Source: an uncultured Chryseobacterium sp.
Lineage (GTDB): Bacteria > Bacteroidota > Bacteroidia > Flavobacteriales > Weeksellaceae
Reading direction: 5' to 3'
NCBI GenBank assembly: GCA_913778505.1
Contig: CAJYWD010000035.1
Coordinates: forward strand, 1 to 64,000
Length of the DNA: 64,000 bases
Within the stretch, counting starts at the first letter, position 1, and the number at the start of each line of letters is the position of its first letter. Positions 52,647-61,761 of the stretch are shown piece after piece. The notes beneath the pieces were generated by a model. The model was not told the origin of the DNA, ran no database searches, and saw nothing but the letters and a program-made list of their open reading frames with translations. A program made the translations under genes and the position numbers.

Positions 52647-55232
52647 TTATTCTACAATCAATTTCTGAGCTTCGGACTTGCCGTCTTCCGTCATTACCAC
52701 AACATAGATGCCTTTTGCCAGACCTTTTGTAGAGATAGACTCCGAGCTGTTTTTCTTTCTTTCAAGAGATTTAACCAGCTTACCATTCATATCCAGGACC
52801 TCAACTTTGATTGTTGCATTTCCAACCGTTGGTGCGGTTTTGATGAAAAATTCGCCTTTAGCCGGATTAGGATAGATACCAAACGCTTTATTCTTCACGA
52901 TATCATTAGTGGCAAGCACACAGCTTTCGGGAATATCAAAGTTCTCCACCTGATCTGTGATGCTGCTCGCAGATCCTGACGAAGCATTGACACCTAAACC
53001 TCTTTTGGCAAATACCTCCCATATAAGACAAGTGTCTTGTCCCCCGGCAAGATTTGCAGCTTGAATGATCGCATTTCTGCCGGAAACAAAGTCGGGATTA
53101 CAGGGCTGCAATTTTAAACCATCCATTACAAGTTGCAGTGTTTTGGCACTACCAGAGTTAGGATTTGCGGTTACATCATAATTATAACCATATTTTTCAG
53201 CCATCTTCCAGTGAAGATCCCAAAGCATGGTAGCCCAGATTTGTCCAACTGCATGCGGTTGTCCTCCTGTACTGTTGGTAGCACCATATGTAAAAGGATT
53301 TACAGACATATCGGTGGAATAACGATAAGACCTAATTCCAAGAGCAGTAGGAGCAGTGTTGACGCAATACGTCGCAATACCTCGCGCTGTGTTGGAATTA
53401 TAACTTGGTGTATTAGTTAGCATCAAAGCAAAAAAATCTGACCAGCCTTCTCCCATCTGCTCCAGATTGGTAAGGCAGTTATAACCTTGGGAGGTCAGAC
53501 GGTTAGAAACTCCATGGCCATATTCATGAATCATAACACCATTATCAAAACTTGAATTTTTGTAACCCACTGCCAGATCTTTCAAATTGACATTAACGGT
53601 TCTGCCAGCAGTTAATTCTGCAGTAATAAAGTCGCCCTCATCCTTTCCAATCATGATAGAAGGAATCGATACATTAGTGACATTCGGTACACTCATATCT
53701 GTTACCGTGTTGGAAGAGGTTCTGTGAACAATCATTCCGATAGCACCTGCGTCCTGCACGGTTTTTGCCTTGATGTTATAGCCACAGCTGGTGGTGTTCA
53801 CTATAGCGATTTTTCCGGCTAAGCTTCCGGATGCTAATGCGGTACATCCACTTGGTGTGCTAGGTATTACAACATCAGCCTTGACGCCAGTTTCCATTAA
53901 AGGTCTTCCAAAATTAGCCACGCCAGTATTTACAGCAGGACGTTGTGCAAGAGTTGGATCCGTATAGAACAATCGCTGCTTCAGTGGAACAGAATAGTTC
54001 CATAGATACATTTGCATTCTTCCAAACTGGGTAGTAAATCCTGTACCATTGGGAATTTCGTAACCGGAAGCAAAATTTGCATTGTTATATCCACTTCCAT
54101 CGAAAGCTTCTGCACGTACCGCATCATTTCCGCCGCCACCTTTTCCGAAATTATTGGTCTGGAAATTCCTGCTGGCTTCATTAAAACCAAACTTGTACAT
54201 GATGTCATGAATCATGTTATTGGCATAAAATAAATTAGTAACTGCTGATGAGCGATTATCATATGCGCTCAATGTAGATGACTCAGCAAAAGGAAAATCA
54301 AAAGTCAAAGCTCCAGAGGTCGTACTGACAGGCGAAAATCCTGCGTTATTGGAAGCATTATTGTCTACATAAGCAAACACGTTGTTCCCGTAGGTATTCT
54401 GGTAATTTGATGTACCGTTAGAATGCCATCCTTCAGGGGAAGCATTCAGATCCCAGGGATTATTGACAATGGCTCTGGAACCAAATGTCGGCGCTTCAAT
54501 AGGAAACGGAAAAACATTGTAAGAAGCGTCTGTTACTGCCTTTTTGCTTGGAGAAGACTGTGTTTTTGCCCTGGTATGTGTTAGGAAATGTTCGGAAGCA
54601 TCATGGTTGTCAGCGGCCAGATAGCCATCGCCAAAGCTGCATTCATTAATCATGTTATTGGTTTCGAGAATCTCACCATTGGTAAGGCTTACCATTACGC
54701 TGTAGAACTTGTTCGACTTAGATTCATTGATAAAAAACAATTGCGCAGGAATCAGCACGTTATTCTTTTCGAAATAAAATTTGAAGTTGGCCACCTTCTC
54801 ATCAGGAAGATTGGAGAGTTTCATTTGTGCATCATCTGCCAGCTGGTAATTACCCGATGTAAGTTCGACTGCACGCAGGGCTGCTGCAAAAGCTTCTGAC
54901 TTGGCCACTTGTTCTGTTCCAATATTATTTGAGCTCACTGCCCTAAAGCTATTATTGAATCCAACCATTTTTCCATCGCGGATAATAGCCTTAGCCATCG
55001 ACTTATAAATTGGTGTTCCGTTGTAATATTGCTGAACACTGAGGATGTCAGAATTTAGACTTTCAGAATGGTCCTCATGTTGGATTCTGAAATCCACATC
55101 TGCAATACTTTTTAATGCCACATCACTCTTGATGTAGTCTTTAATGATCTTTTCATTAGACTGCGCATTCATATTGGCAAAGAGGAAAAACACTCCAATA
55201 CCAGCACATCTACCTAGTTGATTTAGTTTCAT
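52647..55232 (-). CDS. Secreted M36 (fungalysin) metalloprotease with PA and T9SS domains
   Basis: An 861-residue secreted zinc protease. Signal peptide, then a fungalysin propeptide (about 30-190), then the M36 catalytic domain with HEYGH at residues 569-573 (in VMIHEYGHGVSNRL) and the downstream Glu in MGEGWSDFFALML. A protease-associated domain is inserted before the zinc site (about 430-550, SGCTALASGSLAGKIAIVNT). The C-terminus (GIYPNPAKGEFFIK to KLIVE) is a T9SS type A sorting domain, so it is sent across the outer membrane. Likely degrades host or environmental protein. Confidence 0.94.
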   Translation of the reverse strand: MKLNQLGRCAGIGVFFLFANMNAQSNEKIIKDYIKSDVALKSIADVDFRIQHEDHSESLNSDILSVQQYYNGTPIYKSMAKAIIRDGKMVGFNNSFRAVSSNNIGTEQVAKSEAFAAALRAVELTSGNYQLADDAQMKLSNLPDEKVANFKFYFEKNNVLIPAQLFFINESKSNKFYSVMVSLTNGEILETNNMINECSFGDGYLAADNHDASEHFLTHTRAKTQSSPSKKAVTDASYNVFPFPIEAPTFGSRAIVNNPWDLNASPEGWHSNGTSNYQNTYGNNVFAYVDNNASNNAGFSPVSTTSGALTFDFPFAESSTLSAYDNRSSAVTNLFYANNMIHDIMYKFGFNEASRNFQTNNFGKGGGGNDAVRAEAFDGSGYNNANFASGYEIPNGTGFTTQFGRMQMYLWNYSVPLKQRLFYTDPTLAQRPAVNTGVANFGRPLMETGVKADVVIPSTPSGCTALASGSLAGKIAIVNTTSCGYNIKAKTVQDAGAIGMIVHRTSSNTVTDMSVPNVTNVSIPSIMIGKDEGDFITAELTAGRTVNVNLKDLAVGYKNSSFDNGVMIHEYGHGVSNRLTSQGYNCLTNLEQMGEGWSDFFALMLTNTPSYNSNTARGIATYCVNTAPTALGIRSYRYSTDMSVNPFTYGATNSTGGQPHAVGQIWATMLWDLHWKMAEKYGYNYDVTANPNSGSAKTLQLVMDGLKLQPCNPDFVSGRNAIIQAANLAGGQDTCLIWEVFAKRGLGVNASSGSASSITDQVENFDIPESCVLATNDIVKNKAFGIYPNPAKGEFFIKTAPTVGNATIKVEVLDMNGKLVKSLERKKNSSESISTKGLAKGIYVVVMTEDGKSEAQKLIVE

Positions 55233-55367
55233 ATAGATTTATTGTTTATGAGAAAAACGATTAACAAAAATATTAATTATTTTCATTTTTACTAAAAAAA
55301 ATATAAACAAATTTAAGATAATTAAATTATCGATAAAAATTTAACATATCTAATGAAATATTTGCAA

Positions 55368-55658
55368 TTAAAATAATTTATTACCGAGATAGACCATGTT
55401 AGATTTCTCCAGAATCGGACCGATAGCTTGGCGAAACAGCATCATGTGCGGTGCAGCCTGATGATTCTGTAAATCCTCTTGGGTTTCCCATGCTTCATGG
55501 ATAAAGAAAACACCTTTGTTGCGATTATCCTCGAAAAGGTCATACTGCATACAGCCTTTTTCTTTCCTGGTTTCGATCACAAGTTTCTTCAGAATTTCAA
55601 TAGCGTCCATCATTGCATTTTCTTGGACATGAATGATTGCACTTAAATAAATGTTCAT
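55368..55658 (-). CDS. Antibiotic biosynthesis monooxygenase-type (YgiN-like) protein
   Basis: A 96-residue dimeric ferredoxin-fold protein of the ABM family. It starts MNIYLSAIIHVQENAMMDAI, with the typical LKKLVIETRKEKGCMQYDLF and FFIHEAWETQEDLQNHQ segments. Members include quinol monooxygenases and heme-degrading enzymes; no heme or quinone genes are near, so the substrate is open. The ATG at 55656-55658 is preferred to one 9 codons upstream. Confidence 0.88.
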   Translation of the reverse strand: MNIYLSAIIHVQENAMMDAIEILKKLVIETRKEKGCMQYDLFEDNRNKGVFFIHEAWETQEDLQNHQAAPHMMLFRQAIGPILEKSNMVYLGNKLF

Positions 55659-55780
55659 TGACTTAAAATTAAAATTAAGAATCAAATTTATAAAAAATAA
55701 GGGCTTTCAAATTTTAATTATTAGCATTATACAATTAATAAAAAAAAGTGTACTTTTGGAAAAATTCAAAAAAGCAAAAA

Positions 55781-57127
55781 ATGGCAGAATACAAACTATT
55801 ACTCCCAAGCATGGGCGAAGGAGTTATGGAAGCAACAATCATCAGCTGGCTATTTAATGAAGGCGATTTTATAAAAGAAGACGAGTCCGTAGTAGAAATC
55901 GCAACAGATAAAGTGGATTCTGATGTTCCGACACCTGTTTCGGGGAAGATCATCAAGATTCTTAAACACAAAGATGAAGTTGCAAAAATAGGAGAAGCCA
56001 TTGCGATTTTGGAAACCGAAGGCGGTTCTCAGGATTCTGAAGCACCGGAACCAAAGTCTTATGAAGAGGTAGAAGACCAGATTCATAAGCCCGAGCCGGA
56101 AGTTATCAACGCCTTGGAACAGCCTCTGTCTAATTATTCTAATAGTTCCTCAGCTAATCAAAATTTAGATTTATATTTGTCGCCTTTGGTTAAATCTATT
56201 GTTCAGCAGGAAAATATCTCTGATTCTGAACTCAAGTCCATTAAAGGAAGCGGTTTAGAAGGTAGAATTACCAAAGAAGATATTCTTGGTTTTGTTAAAA
56301 CAAGAAATTCTAATTCGGAGAGTGTCAGTGTGAGGGAATCAGAGAGTTCAAAAATTCAACAAACTACTCCAATATCAACTCCAAAACCCTCCAACGCTCC
56401 AACGCTCCAACTCAACGACGGCGACGAAATCATCCAGATGGACAGAGTTCGTAAAATCATTGCGGATGCGATGGTGAACAGCAAACATACTTCGCCACAC
56501 GTAACCTCGTTTATCGAAACGGATGTGACGAATGTTGTGACCTGGAGAAATGCCAATAAAAATTCGTATCAGAAAAGAGATGGTGAGAAGTTGACCTTTA
56601 TGCCTATTTTCATTCGTGCGGTGGTGAAAGCAATTCAGGATTTTCCAATGATTAATGTTTCTGTGGATGGCGATAAAATCATCAAGAAAAAGAATATCAA
56701 TATCGGAATGGCAACGGCGCTTCCGGACGGGAATCTGATTGTTCCTGTAATTAAAAATGCAGACCAGTTAAGTTTGTCAGGATTAGCAAAAGCAATCAAT
56801 GATTTGGCTTACAGAGCTAGAAATAAAAAACTGACGCCAGCCGATACGCAAGGTGCGACTTATACGATTTCCAACGTCGGAACTTTCGGAAACCTGATGG
56901 GAACTCCGATTATTCCACAGCCTCAAGTTGCGATTTTGGCGGTCGGAGCTATTGTTAAGAAACCGGCAGTTATCGAGACAGAATTTGGAGATGTGATTGC
57001 AATCCGTCAAAAGATGTTTATGTCACATTCTTACGACCATAGAGTGGTGGATGGCAGTCTTGGCGGAATGTTCCTGAAACACGTCAACGATTACCTGGAA
57101 AATTGGGACCTCAATACAGAAATATAA
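55781..57127 (+). CDS. Dihydrolipoamide acyltransferase (E2 of a 2-oxoacid dehydrogenase)
   Basis: A 448-residue E2 component. The N-terminal lipoyl domain has the modified Lys in VEIATDKVDSDVPTP. A flexible Ser/Pro-rich linker leads to the peripheral subunit-binding domain (SPLVKSIVQQENISDSEL, GSGLEGRITKEDIL), another Pro/Thr linker, and the catalytic domain with HSYDHRVVDGSLGG, the HxxxDG motif. It is likely the E2 of branched-chain or pyruvate dehydrogenase; no E1 or E3 gene is adjacent, so the substrate is not fixed. Confidence 0.92.
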   Translation: MAEYKLLLPSMGEGVMEATIISWLFNEGDFIKEDESVVEIATDKVDSDVPTPVSGKIIKILKHKDEVAKIGEAIAILETEGGSQDSEAPEPKSYEEVEDQIHKPEPEVINALEQPLSNYSNSSSANQNLDLYLSPLVKSIVQQENISDSELKSIKGSGLEGRITKEDILGFVKTRNSNSESVSVRESESSKIQQTTPISTPKPSNAPTLQLNDGDEIIQMDRVRKIIADAMVNSKHTSPHVTSFIETDVTNVVTWRNANKNSYQKRDGEKLTFMPIFIRAVVKAIQDFPMINVSVDGDKIIKKKNINIGMATALPDGNLIVPVIKNADQLSLSGLAKAINDLAYRARNKKLTPADTQGATYTISNVGTFGNLMGTPIIPQPQVAILAVGAIVKKPAVIETEFGDVIAIRQKMFMSHSYDHRVVDGSLGGMFLKHVNDYLENWDLNTEI

Positions 57128-57131
57128 TAGC

Positions 57132-57160
57132 AAAGCCTCAGAATGTTCTGAGGCTTTTTT
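57132..57160. terminator. Terminator between E2 and prfB
   Basis: Perfect 12-bp stem AAAGCCTCAGAA / TTCTGAGGCTTT with a two-base loop, then T. The genes converge here; the T run favours the plus strand. Confidence 0.9.
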
Positions 57161-57181
57161 ATTTTAAAATAGTAGATTTTT

Positions 57182-58294
57182 CTACAATTCATTCAGCTCA
57201 TCTGCAGAACCTTGTCCTTCATTCATCAGATAAGCTTTCAGGAAAGGCGTCAGGTTGCCGTTCATAACACCATCTACATCAGACGTTTCATATCCGGAAC
57301 GGACATCTTTTACCAATTTGTAAGGATGCATCACATAATTTCGGATTTGAGAACCCCATTCGATTTTCATTTTTCCGGCTTCGATTTCGTTTCTGGCTTT
57401 CATTCGCTCTTCGAGTTCGATTTCATAAAGTCGGGAACGTAAAAGTTGCATTGCTTTTTCTTTATTCTGAAGCTGAGAACGGGACTCTGAATTTTCAATA
57501 ATGATTCCAGTTGGCGCGTGACGAAGACGAACTGCTGTTTCTACTTTGTTCACGTTTTGTCCACCAGCACCGGAACTTCGCATAGTTTCAAAACTGATGT
57601 CGGCAGGATTGATATTGATTTCAATTGTATCATCTACCAGAGGATAAACATAAACGGAAACGAAACTCGTATGACGCTTGGCATTACTATCGAAAGGCGA
57701 AATTCTCACCAATCTGTGGACACCATTTTCCCCTTTCAGATAACCGAAAGCAAATTCGCCTTCGATTTCCAAGGTTACCGTTTTTACACCGGCAACATCA
57801 CCTTCCTGGAAATTCAGTTCACGGATTTTGTAGCCTTGCTTGTCGGCCCACATCGTGTACATCCGCATCAGCATACTTGCCCAGTCGCAGGATTCAGTTC
57901 CGCCGGCGCCGGCTGTGATCTGAAGAACCGCAGACAACTCATCACCTTCGTTGGAAAGCATATTTTTGAATTCCAGATTTTCAACTTTCTCTACCAATTG
58001 AGGGAAAGATTCGTCCAGTTCTTGTTCAGAATCCGGATCTTCTTTTGCAAATTCTAAAAGAACCTGTAAATCTTCAAACTGAGAATTGATTTCTTCATAA
58101 CTTTCCACCCATTTTTTCTTGGAACGGAGCTGTTTCAGAAAAACTTCCGCTTCTTTTGGTTTTTCCCAAAATTCAGGCGCAGCGGTTTTTTCGTCGTCAT
58201 TGGCAATCTCGATTTTCTTTTTCTCAATACCAAGGAATTTATGAAGGTCTTCGATTCTGAATTGAATATCTTTTATTTGGTCTGTGTTTACCAC
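57182..58294 (-). CDS. prfB: Peptide chain release factor 2
   Basis: A 370-residue class I release factor that ends translation at UGA and UAA. The anticodon-like motif SPF is in [16 protein letters not shown], and the GGQ motif is in [16 protein letters not shown]. The gene reads as one continuous frame; the early in-frame UGA with CTTT-type slippery site used for autoregulated +1 frameshifting in E. coli prfB is missing. Divergent from an ECF sigma operon across about 370 bases. Confidence 0.96.
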   Translation of the reverse strand: MVNTDQIKDIQFRIEDLHKFLGIEKKKIEIANDDEKTAAPEFWEKPKEAEVFLKQLRSKKKWVESYEEINSQFEDLQVLLEFAKEDPDSEQELDESFPQLVEKVENLEFKNMLSNEGDELSAVLQITAGAGGTESCDWASMLMRMYTMWADKQGYKIRELNFQEGDVAGVKTVTLEIEGEFAFGYLKGENGVHRLVRISPFDSNAKRHTSFVSVYVYPLVDDTIEININPADISFETMRSSGAGGQNVNKVETAVRLRHAPTGIIIENSESRSQLQNKEKAMQLLRSRLYEIELEERMKARNEIEAGKMKIEWGSQIRNYVMHPYKLVKDVRSGYETSDVDGVMNGNLTPFLKAYLMNEGQGSADELNEL

Positions 58295-58660
58295 GTTTGT
58301 TTTGATTTTTGCAAAAATACGAAGAAAGAGATGAAATTATAAGTCTCTTTGAAAATTAAAAATGACATTTACACTTAAGTTTAAGTATTATAAGCTACAA
58401 AGTCATAAAAGAACACATAAGTTTTCTGGAATCTCTCCATTTTAGACTAAATTGAACCTAAAATTTTATTACTTATTCTAATCTTAAGTGACTAAAGTGT
58501 TTTTTAAAAAAAATTAAACAGGCTCTAAAATTATAAATTTTAGATTTTAAATTGGATTTTATATTAGTGATAATCAATTGTTAATAGTTTTAATTTAATT
58601 AATTTTAAAAGTTGAGGCAACCATTTCGCTATTTTGTCGTCTTATTGTCAGAAAGAGAAC
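58295..58660. other. 366-base AT-rich divergent promoter region
   Basis: Region between divergent prfB and the sigma factor gene. It is very AT-rich with no gene, no strong hairpin and no repeat family seen elsewhere in the window. The stretch at about 58540-58620 is the likely promoter area for the sigma factor operon. Confidence 0.4.
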
Positions 58661-59221
58661 ATGAATAGAGATTTACAACATATCTTTTCCAAAGCAAAGA
58701 AAAATGACCGATTGGCGCAGAAGCGTCTGTTCGAGATGTTTTCCGGGAAAATGTTGTCGGTTGCGAATTCTTATATCAGTAATCGGGTTGATGCAGAAGA
58801 TGTTCTGATGAATGCTTTCTATAAAGCGTTTTCCAAGATTGAGGATTGCAAGAATTATGAAACGTTTCCGTATTGGCTAAGGAAAATCGTGGTGAACGAT
58901 TCTATTAATTTCATTCGAAAAAACAAGCATATTCTGTACGCAGAAACCGAATTTACGGATGCGATTGCAGAACAGGCTGAAGCTATAGATGAATTTTCTG
59001 AAGACATTGATTTGGATGTGATTTTCAGGGAAATGCCAATTGGATACAAACTGGTTTTCAATCTTTCGGTTTTTGAGGAAAAGAAACATCAGGAGATTGC
59101 AGAAATCCTCAATATATCGGAAGGTACGAGTAAAAGCCAATTATGTAAGGCGAAAAAATGGCTCAAAGATTATTTTAATCAACAACAAAACTCCAAACAA
59201 AATGCAGAATCTGAAATCTAA
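58661..59221 (+). CDS. ECF-type RNA polymerase sigma factor
   Basis: A 186-residue sigma-70 family factor of the ECF group. Region 2 has FSGKMLSVANSYISNRVDAE and DVLMNAFYKAFSKI; region 4 has GYKLVFNLSVFEEKKHQEIA and LNISEGTSKSQLCKAKKWL, the helix-turn-helix that reads the -35 element. The ATG at 58661 gives the standard start MNRDLQHIFSKAKKND. Its end overlaps the next gene by 20 bases, as is common for sigma/anti-sigma pairs. Confidence 0.93.
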   Translation: MNRDLQHIFSKAKKNDRLAQKRLFEMFSGKMLSVANSYISNRVDAEDVLMNAFYKAFSKIEDCKNYETFPYWLRKIVVNDSINFIRKNKHILYAETEFTDAIAEQAEAIDEFSEDIDLDVIFREMPIGYKLVFNLSVFEEKKHQEIAEILNISEGTSKSQLCKAKKWLKDYFNQQQNSKQNAESEI

Positions 59222-59891
59222 ATACGAACAGCAGGAAATGAAAGTTTCCGACGGTCTTTGGGACAGATTGGAAGCTAAACTCGACCAAGTTCCTGTAAAA
59301 GAAAAGAAACCAAAAGTTATGTGGTGGCGATTTGTTGCAGTCATTATTCTAATTGTTAGCTTTAATGGTGTTTCTTGGATGACTGATATTGAAAATAAAG
59401 TGAAAAATTACCAGGTTTTGAAATTTCCTTCTCGAGTTGAAAATCAAATCCTAACTGCAAAGGAACAGGCATTTTATGACCAACAATTTAAAACGCCAAC
59501 TCCCAAGAAAAATAATATTGACAAGAATCCAAATCTCAAAATTGAGAATCTGAAAATTGCTGAAAATCTACGAACTGAGAATCATAAGAATAACATTCAA
59601 ACTTCTGAAAAAGAATTAAGTATAAAAAAAGAAGAACCTCCAATTGTGACTAAACCAGAGGAGCAATTGGCTCAATTCGGTATTCAGAAACCAAAAGAAA
59701 AAGTTAAATATGTGTCTTCTTCAGATTTGCTTTTCGGCGTGGAAATAGACAAAGCCAAATCTGAAACGCCAAAATCTGCAATGGGAATCAACACACCAAA
59801 AATCAAAAGCGAGTCTGATTTTCCCAATCCAAAACGCATAAAACTCTTTGGAATTACGCTGTACGACAAAGATTCTATAACAACTAAATAA
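59202..59891 (+). CDS. Single-pass membrane protein, putative anti-sigma factor
   Basis: A 229-residue protein starting MQNLKSKYEQQEMKVSDGLW inside the sigma gene's 3' end (20-base overlap). The cytoplasmic N-terminus (1-35) is followed by one membrane helix (MWWRFVAVIILIVSFNGVSWM, about 41-60) and a long charged, low-complexity periplasmic part rich in Lys/Glu/Asn. Translational overlap and topology match a membrane anti-sigma factor, though the sequence shows no clear zinc-binding HxxxCxxC site. The assignment is by context. Confidence 0.7.
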   Translation: MQNLKSKYEQQEMKVSDGLWDRLEAKLDQVPVKEKKPKVMWWRFVAVIILIVSFNGVSWMTDIENKVKNYQVLKFPSRVENQILTAKEQAFYDQQFKTPTPKKNNIDKNPNLKIENLKIAENLRTENHKNNIQTSEKELSIKKEEPPIVTKPEEQLAQFGIQKPKEKVKYVSSSDLLFGVEIDKAKSETPKSAMGINTPKIKSESDFPNPKRIKLFGITLYDKDSITTK

Positions 59892-59951
59892 ACTAAAATG
59901 AAATCGATTTTACGATAACATAATTCCTTTAAAAACAATCAACAAATTATT

Positions 59952-61028
59952 ATGAAAATTAAAATTCTACTTTTGGCAATGCTTCCCGGCTTTGCTACAG
60001 CTCAAACTACGCTCGATAATCAGATAAAATCCTATACCGAGAAAGTCAATTCAATCGTATCCACCGAAAAGGCGAATATGAAAGATGAAACTGACAAAAT
60101 TGATAACGCTTTTTCAGACGGTAAGATCACGAAAGACGAGCAACTGGCGCAGAAAGAAGCGGTTTCCAAAAAATATGAAACCATCATCAACGATAAAATT
60201 GAAAACGAACGCAATATTCTGGATGATCTGACAAAATCCGCAGCACTTCAATCGGTTTACAAAACGAAGAATGATACTGTGAAACAAAAAGATGTATTCA
60301 TCTTCAGCACAGGCGGACTGACGATTCGTAAAAGTGGAAAATCCCCAGAGCAATACCTTAAAAGCAGTACGCTGAGTTTGGGCTACGCCTTCACGAACCT
60401 GACAAAAGAAAAAGGCAGCTTTAACCCATTTGCAAATGATTCCCAGATGCGAATCGGGAATTCACACAGCATCGAAGTCCAGTTCCGGACAGACCGGCAG
60501 CTGGGAAACTTTACAAGTCCGTGGTTTATCCGCTATGGTTTGGCGTACAGAACCGATACGTATATGCCGAAACGTCCGCAGGTCTTTATGCAGGAAAACT
60601 CACAATTGTTTCTTGAGAATTTTGAAGATGGCCGACTTAAACGTTCTAAATTGAGAAATGTTTATCTGACTTTACCGATTGAATTCCAGCTTTATCTCAA
60701 CCCAAAATATACCGAATATGACGGAAAACAATATCTGGATGTCAGAAAAAAAATGTGGAAAGTGGGATTGGGCGCTTATGCCGGAGTTAACACCAGAAGC
60801 ATCGTGAAAGTGAAATATTATGATGAAGGAAGCAAATTCCAAAAGTACGATTACACTTTGGACGATGGTGTGAATGCGTTCTTGTTCGGAGGAAAATTCA
60901 GTCTGGGCTATGGGGGTATTAATTTATTTCTTAAGCAAGATTTTACGCCGATTTTCAATAGCAAAGCTAACTTACCAAACAAAAACGGCATCCAAATCGG
61001 AATCGAAATTGCCAATATTGATTTTTAA
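59952..61028 (+). CDS. Hypothetical outer membrane beta-barrel protein
   Basis: Not recognised by name. A 358-residue exported protein with signal peptide MKIKILLLAMLPGFATAQ, a helical, coiled-coil-like segment (20-95, ITKDEQLAQKEAVSKKYETI) and a C-terminal part with alternating strands typical of outer membrane barrels (FSLGYGGINLFLKQDF; ending GIQIGIEIANIDF). It is the third gene of the sigma factor operon, so it may be both its output and the envelope sensor. Closed by a terminator. Confidence 0.75.
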   Translation: MKIKILLLAMLPGFATAQTTLDNQIKSYTEKVNSIVSTEKANMKDETDKIDNAFSDGKITKDEQLAQKEAVSKKYETIINDKIENERNILDDLTKSAALQSVYKTKNDTVKQKDVFIFSTGGLTIRKSGKSPEQYLKSSTLSLGYAFTNLTKEKGSFNPFANDSQMRIGNSHSIEVQFRTDRQLGNFTSPWFIRYGLAYRTDTYMPKRPQVFMQENSQLFLENFEDGRLKRSKLRNVYLTLPIEFQLYLNPKYTEYDGKQYLDVRKKMWKVGLGAYAGVNTRSIVKVKYYDEGSKFQKYDYTLDDGVNAFLFGGKFSLGYGGINLFLKQDFTPIFNSKANLPNKNGIQIGIEIANIDF

Positions 61029-61065
61029 ATTTTCATATAACATTTTTATACACTATTTTCTTATT

Positions 61066-61098
61066 AAAGCATACTTTTTATCAAGTGTGCTTTTTTTT
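61066..61098 (+). terminator. Rho-independent terminator of the sigma factor operon
   Basis: 11-bp stem AAAGCATACTT / AAGTGTGCTTT (one G-T pair), six-base loop, long T run. Confidence 0.85.
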
Positions 61099-61116
61099 AA
61101 GAATATATTCAGAATG

Positions 61117-61167
61117 TTTGTCATTCCGTAGGAATCTAAACTGCTGAGATTCCTACGGAATGACAAA
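61117..61167. repeat. TTTGTCATTCCG hairpin repeat, single copy
   Basis: Perfect 21-bp arms beginning TTTGTCATTCCGTAGGAATC at 61117-61137 and complement at 61147-61167, loop AAACTGCTG. Same family as the array at 46183-46729 and the hairpin at 42733-42789. Confidence 0.8.
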
Positions 61168-61243
61168 GTGATGTTTGAAAATCTTCTTAATTCATTTTTG
61201 CACGTCAAGAATTTTTATTTACATTGGCAAGCAAGAATTAAGA

Positions 61244-61669
61244 ATGAAAAATTTACAGTTAATCGGTTTGTTTTTGTTTGTGGCAGGGAGTTTTCTGCCA
61301 TTGGTTCATATCCCGGTTGTAGGGAACTGGAATTATTGGAAAGTTGATCATTCATTGGCAATGATACTTTGGGGGATTTGTTTGCTGACCCTGGTTTTCA
61401 TCCTAATGAACAAAAGTAAAGCCGTGAAAATAATGGTATTTCTAATGATTCTGCTTTTTGTTTTCACAATCGTTGCAGTTAAGTTAAAATCTTTGGATTA
61501 TTTCAGCTTTTTGCCTTTCAAATCCTGGCAATCTGCTTTTGCCGGAATCGTGAGATTATCCTGGGGCTGGTTCATCGAATTTTTAGGAGCATTTTTAATC
61601 TTAATCGCATCAAGAAAAAATAGAATTGAACCACAAAGACACCAAGATTTCCACAAGGAGCACAATTGA
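61244..61669 (+). CDS. Small membrane protein (141 residues)
   Basis: Not recognised. Four hydrophobic segments (about 4-22, 40-60, 66-86 and 105-125). The ATG at 61244 (MKNLQLIGLFLFVAGSFLPL) is chosen; an in-frame ATG 23 codons upstream would start within a repeat-flanking region. The last eleven residues (QRHQDFHKEHN) are encoded by a dispersed intergenic repeat (AACCACAAAGACACCAAG at 61629), so the native C-terminus may have been altered by repeat insertion. Confidence 0.65.
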   Translation: MKNLQLIGLFLFVAGSFLPLVHIPVVGNWNYWKVDHSLAMILWGICLLTLVFILMNKSKAVKIMVFLMILLFVFTIVAVKLKSLDYFSFLPFKSWQSAFAGIVRLSWGWFIEFLGAFLILIASRKNRIEPQRHQDFHKEHN

Positions 61670-61761
61670 TTTAAAAATTAATGAAGTTTGTGAACTTATT
61701 GAAAGAACCTTGTGCTTCTAGTGTTTAAAAAAATAATTTAAAATCAAAAATTAAAAATATT

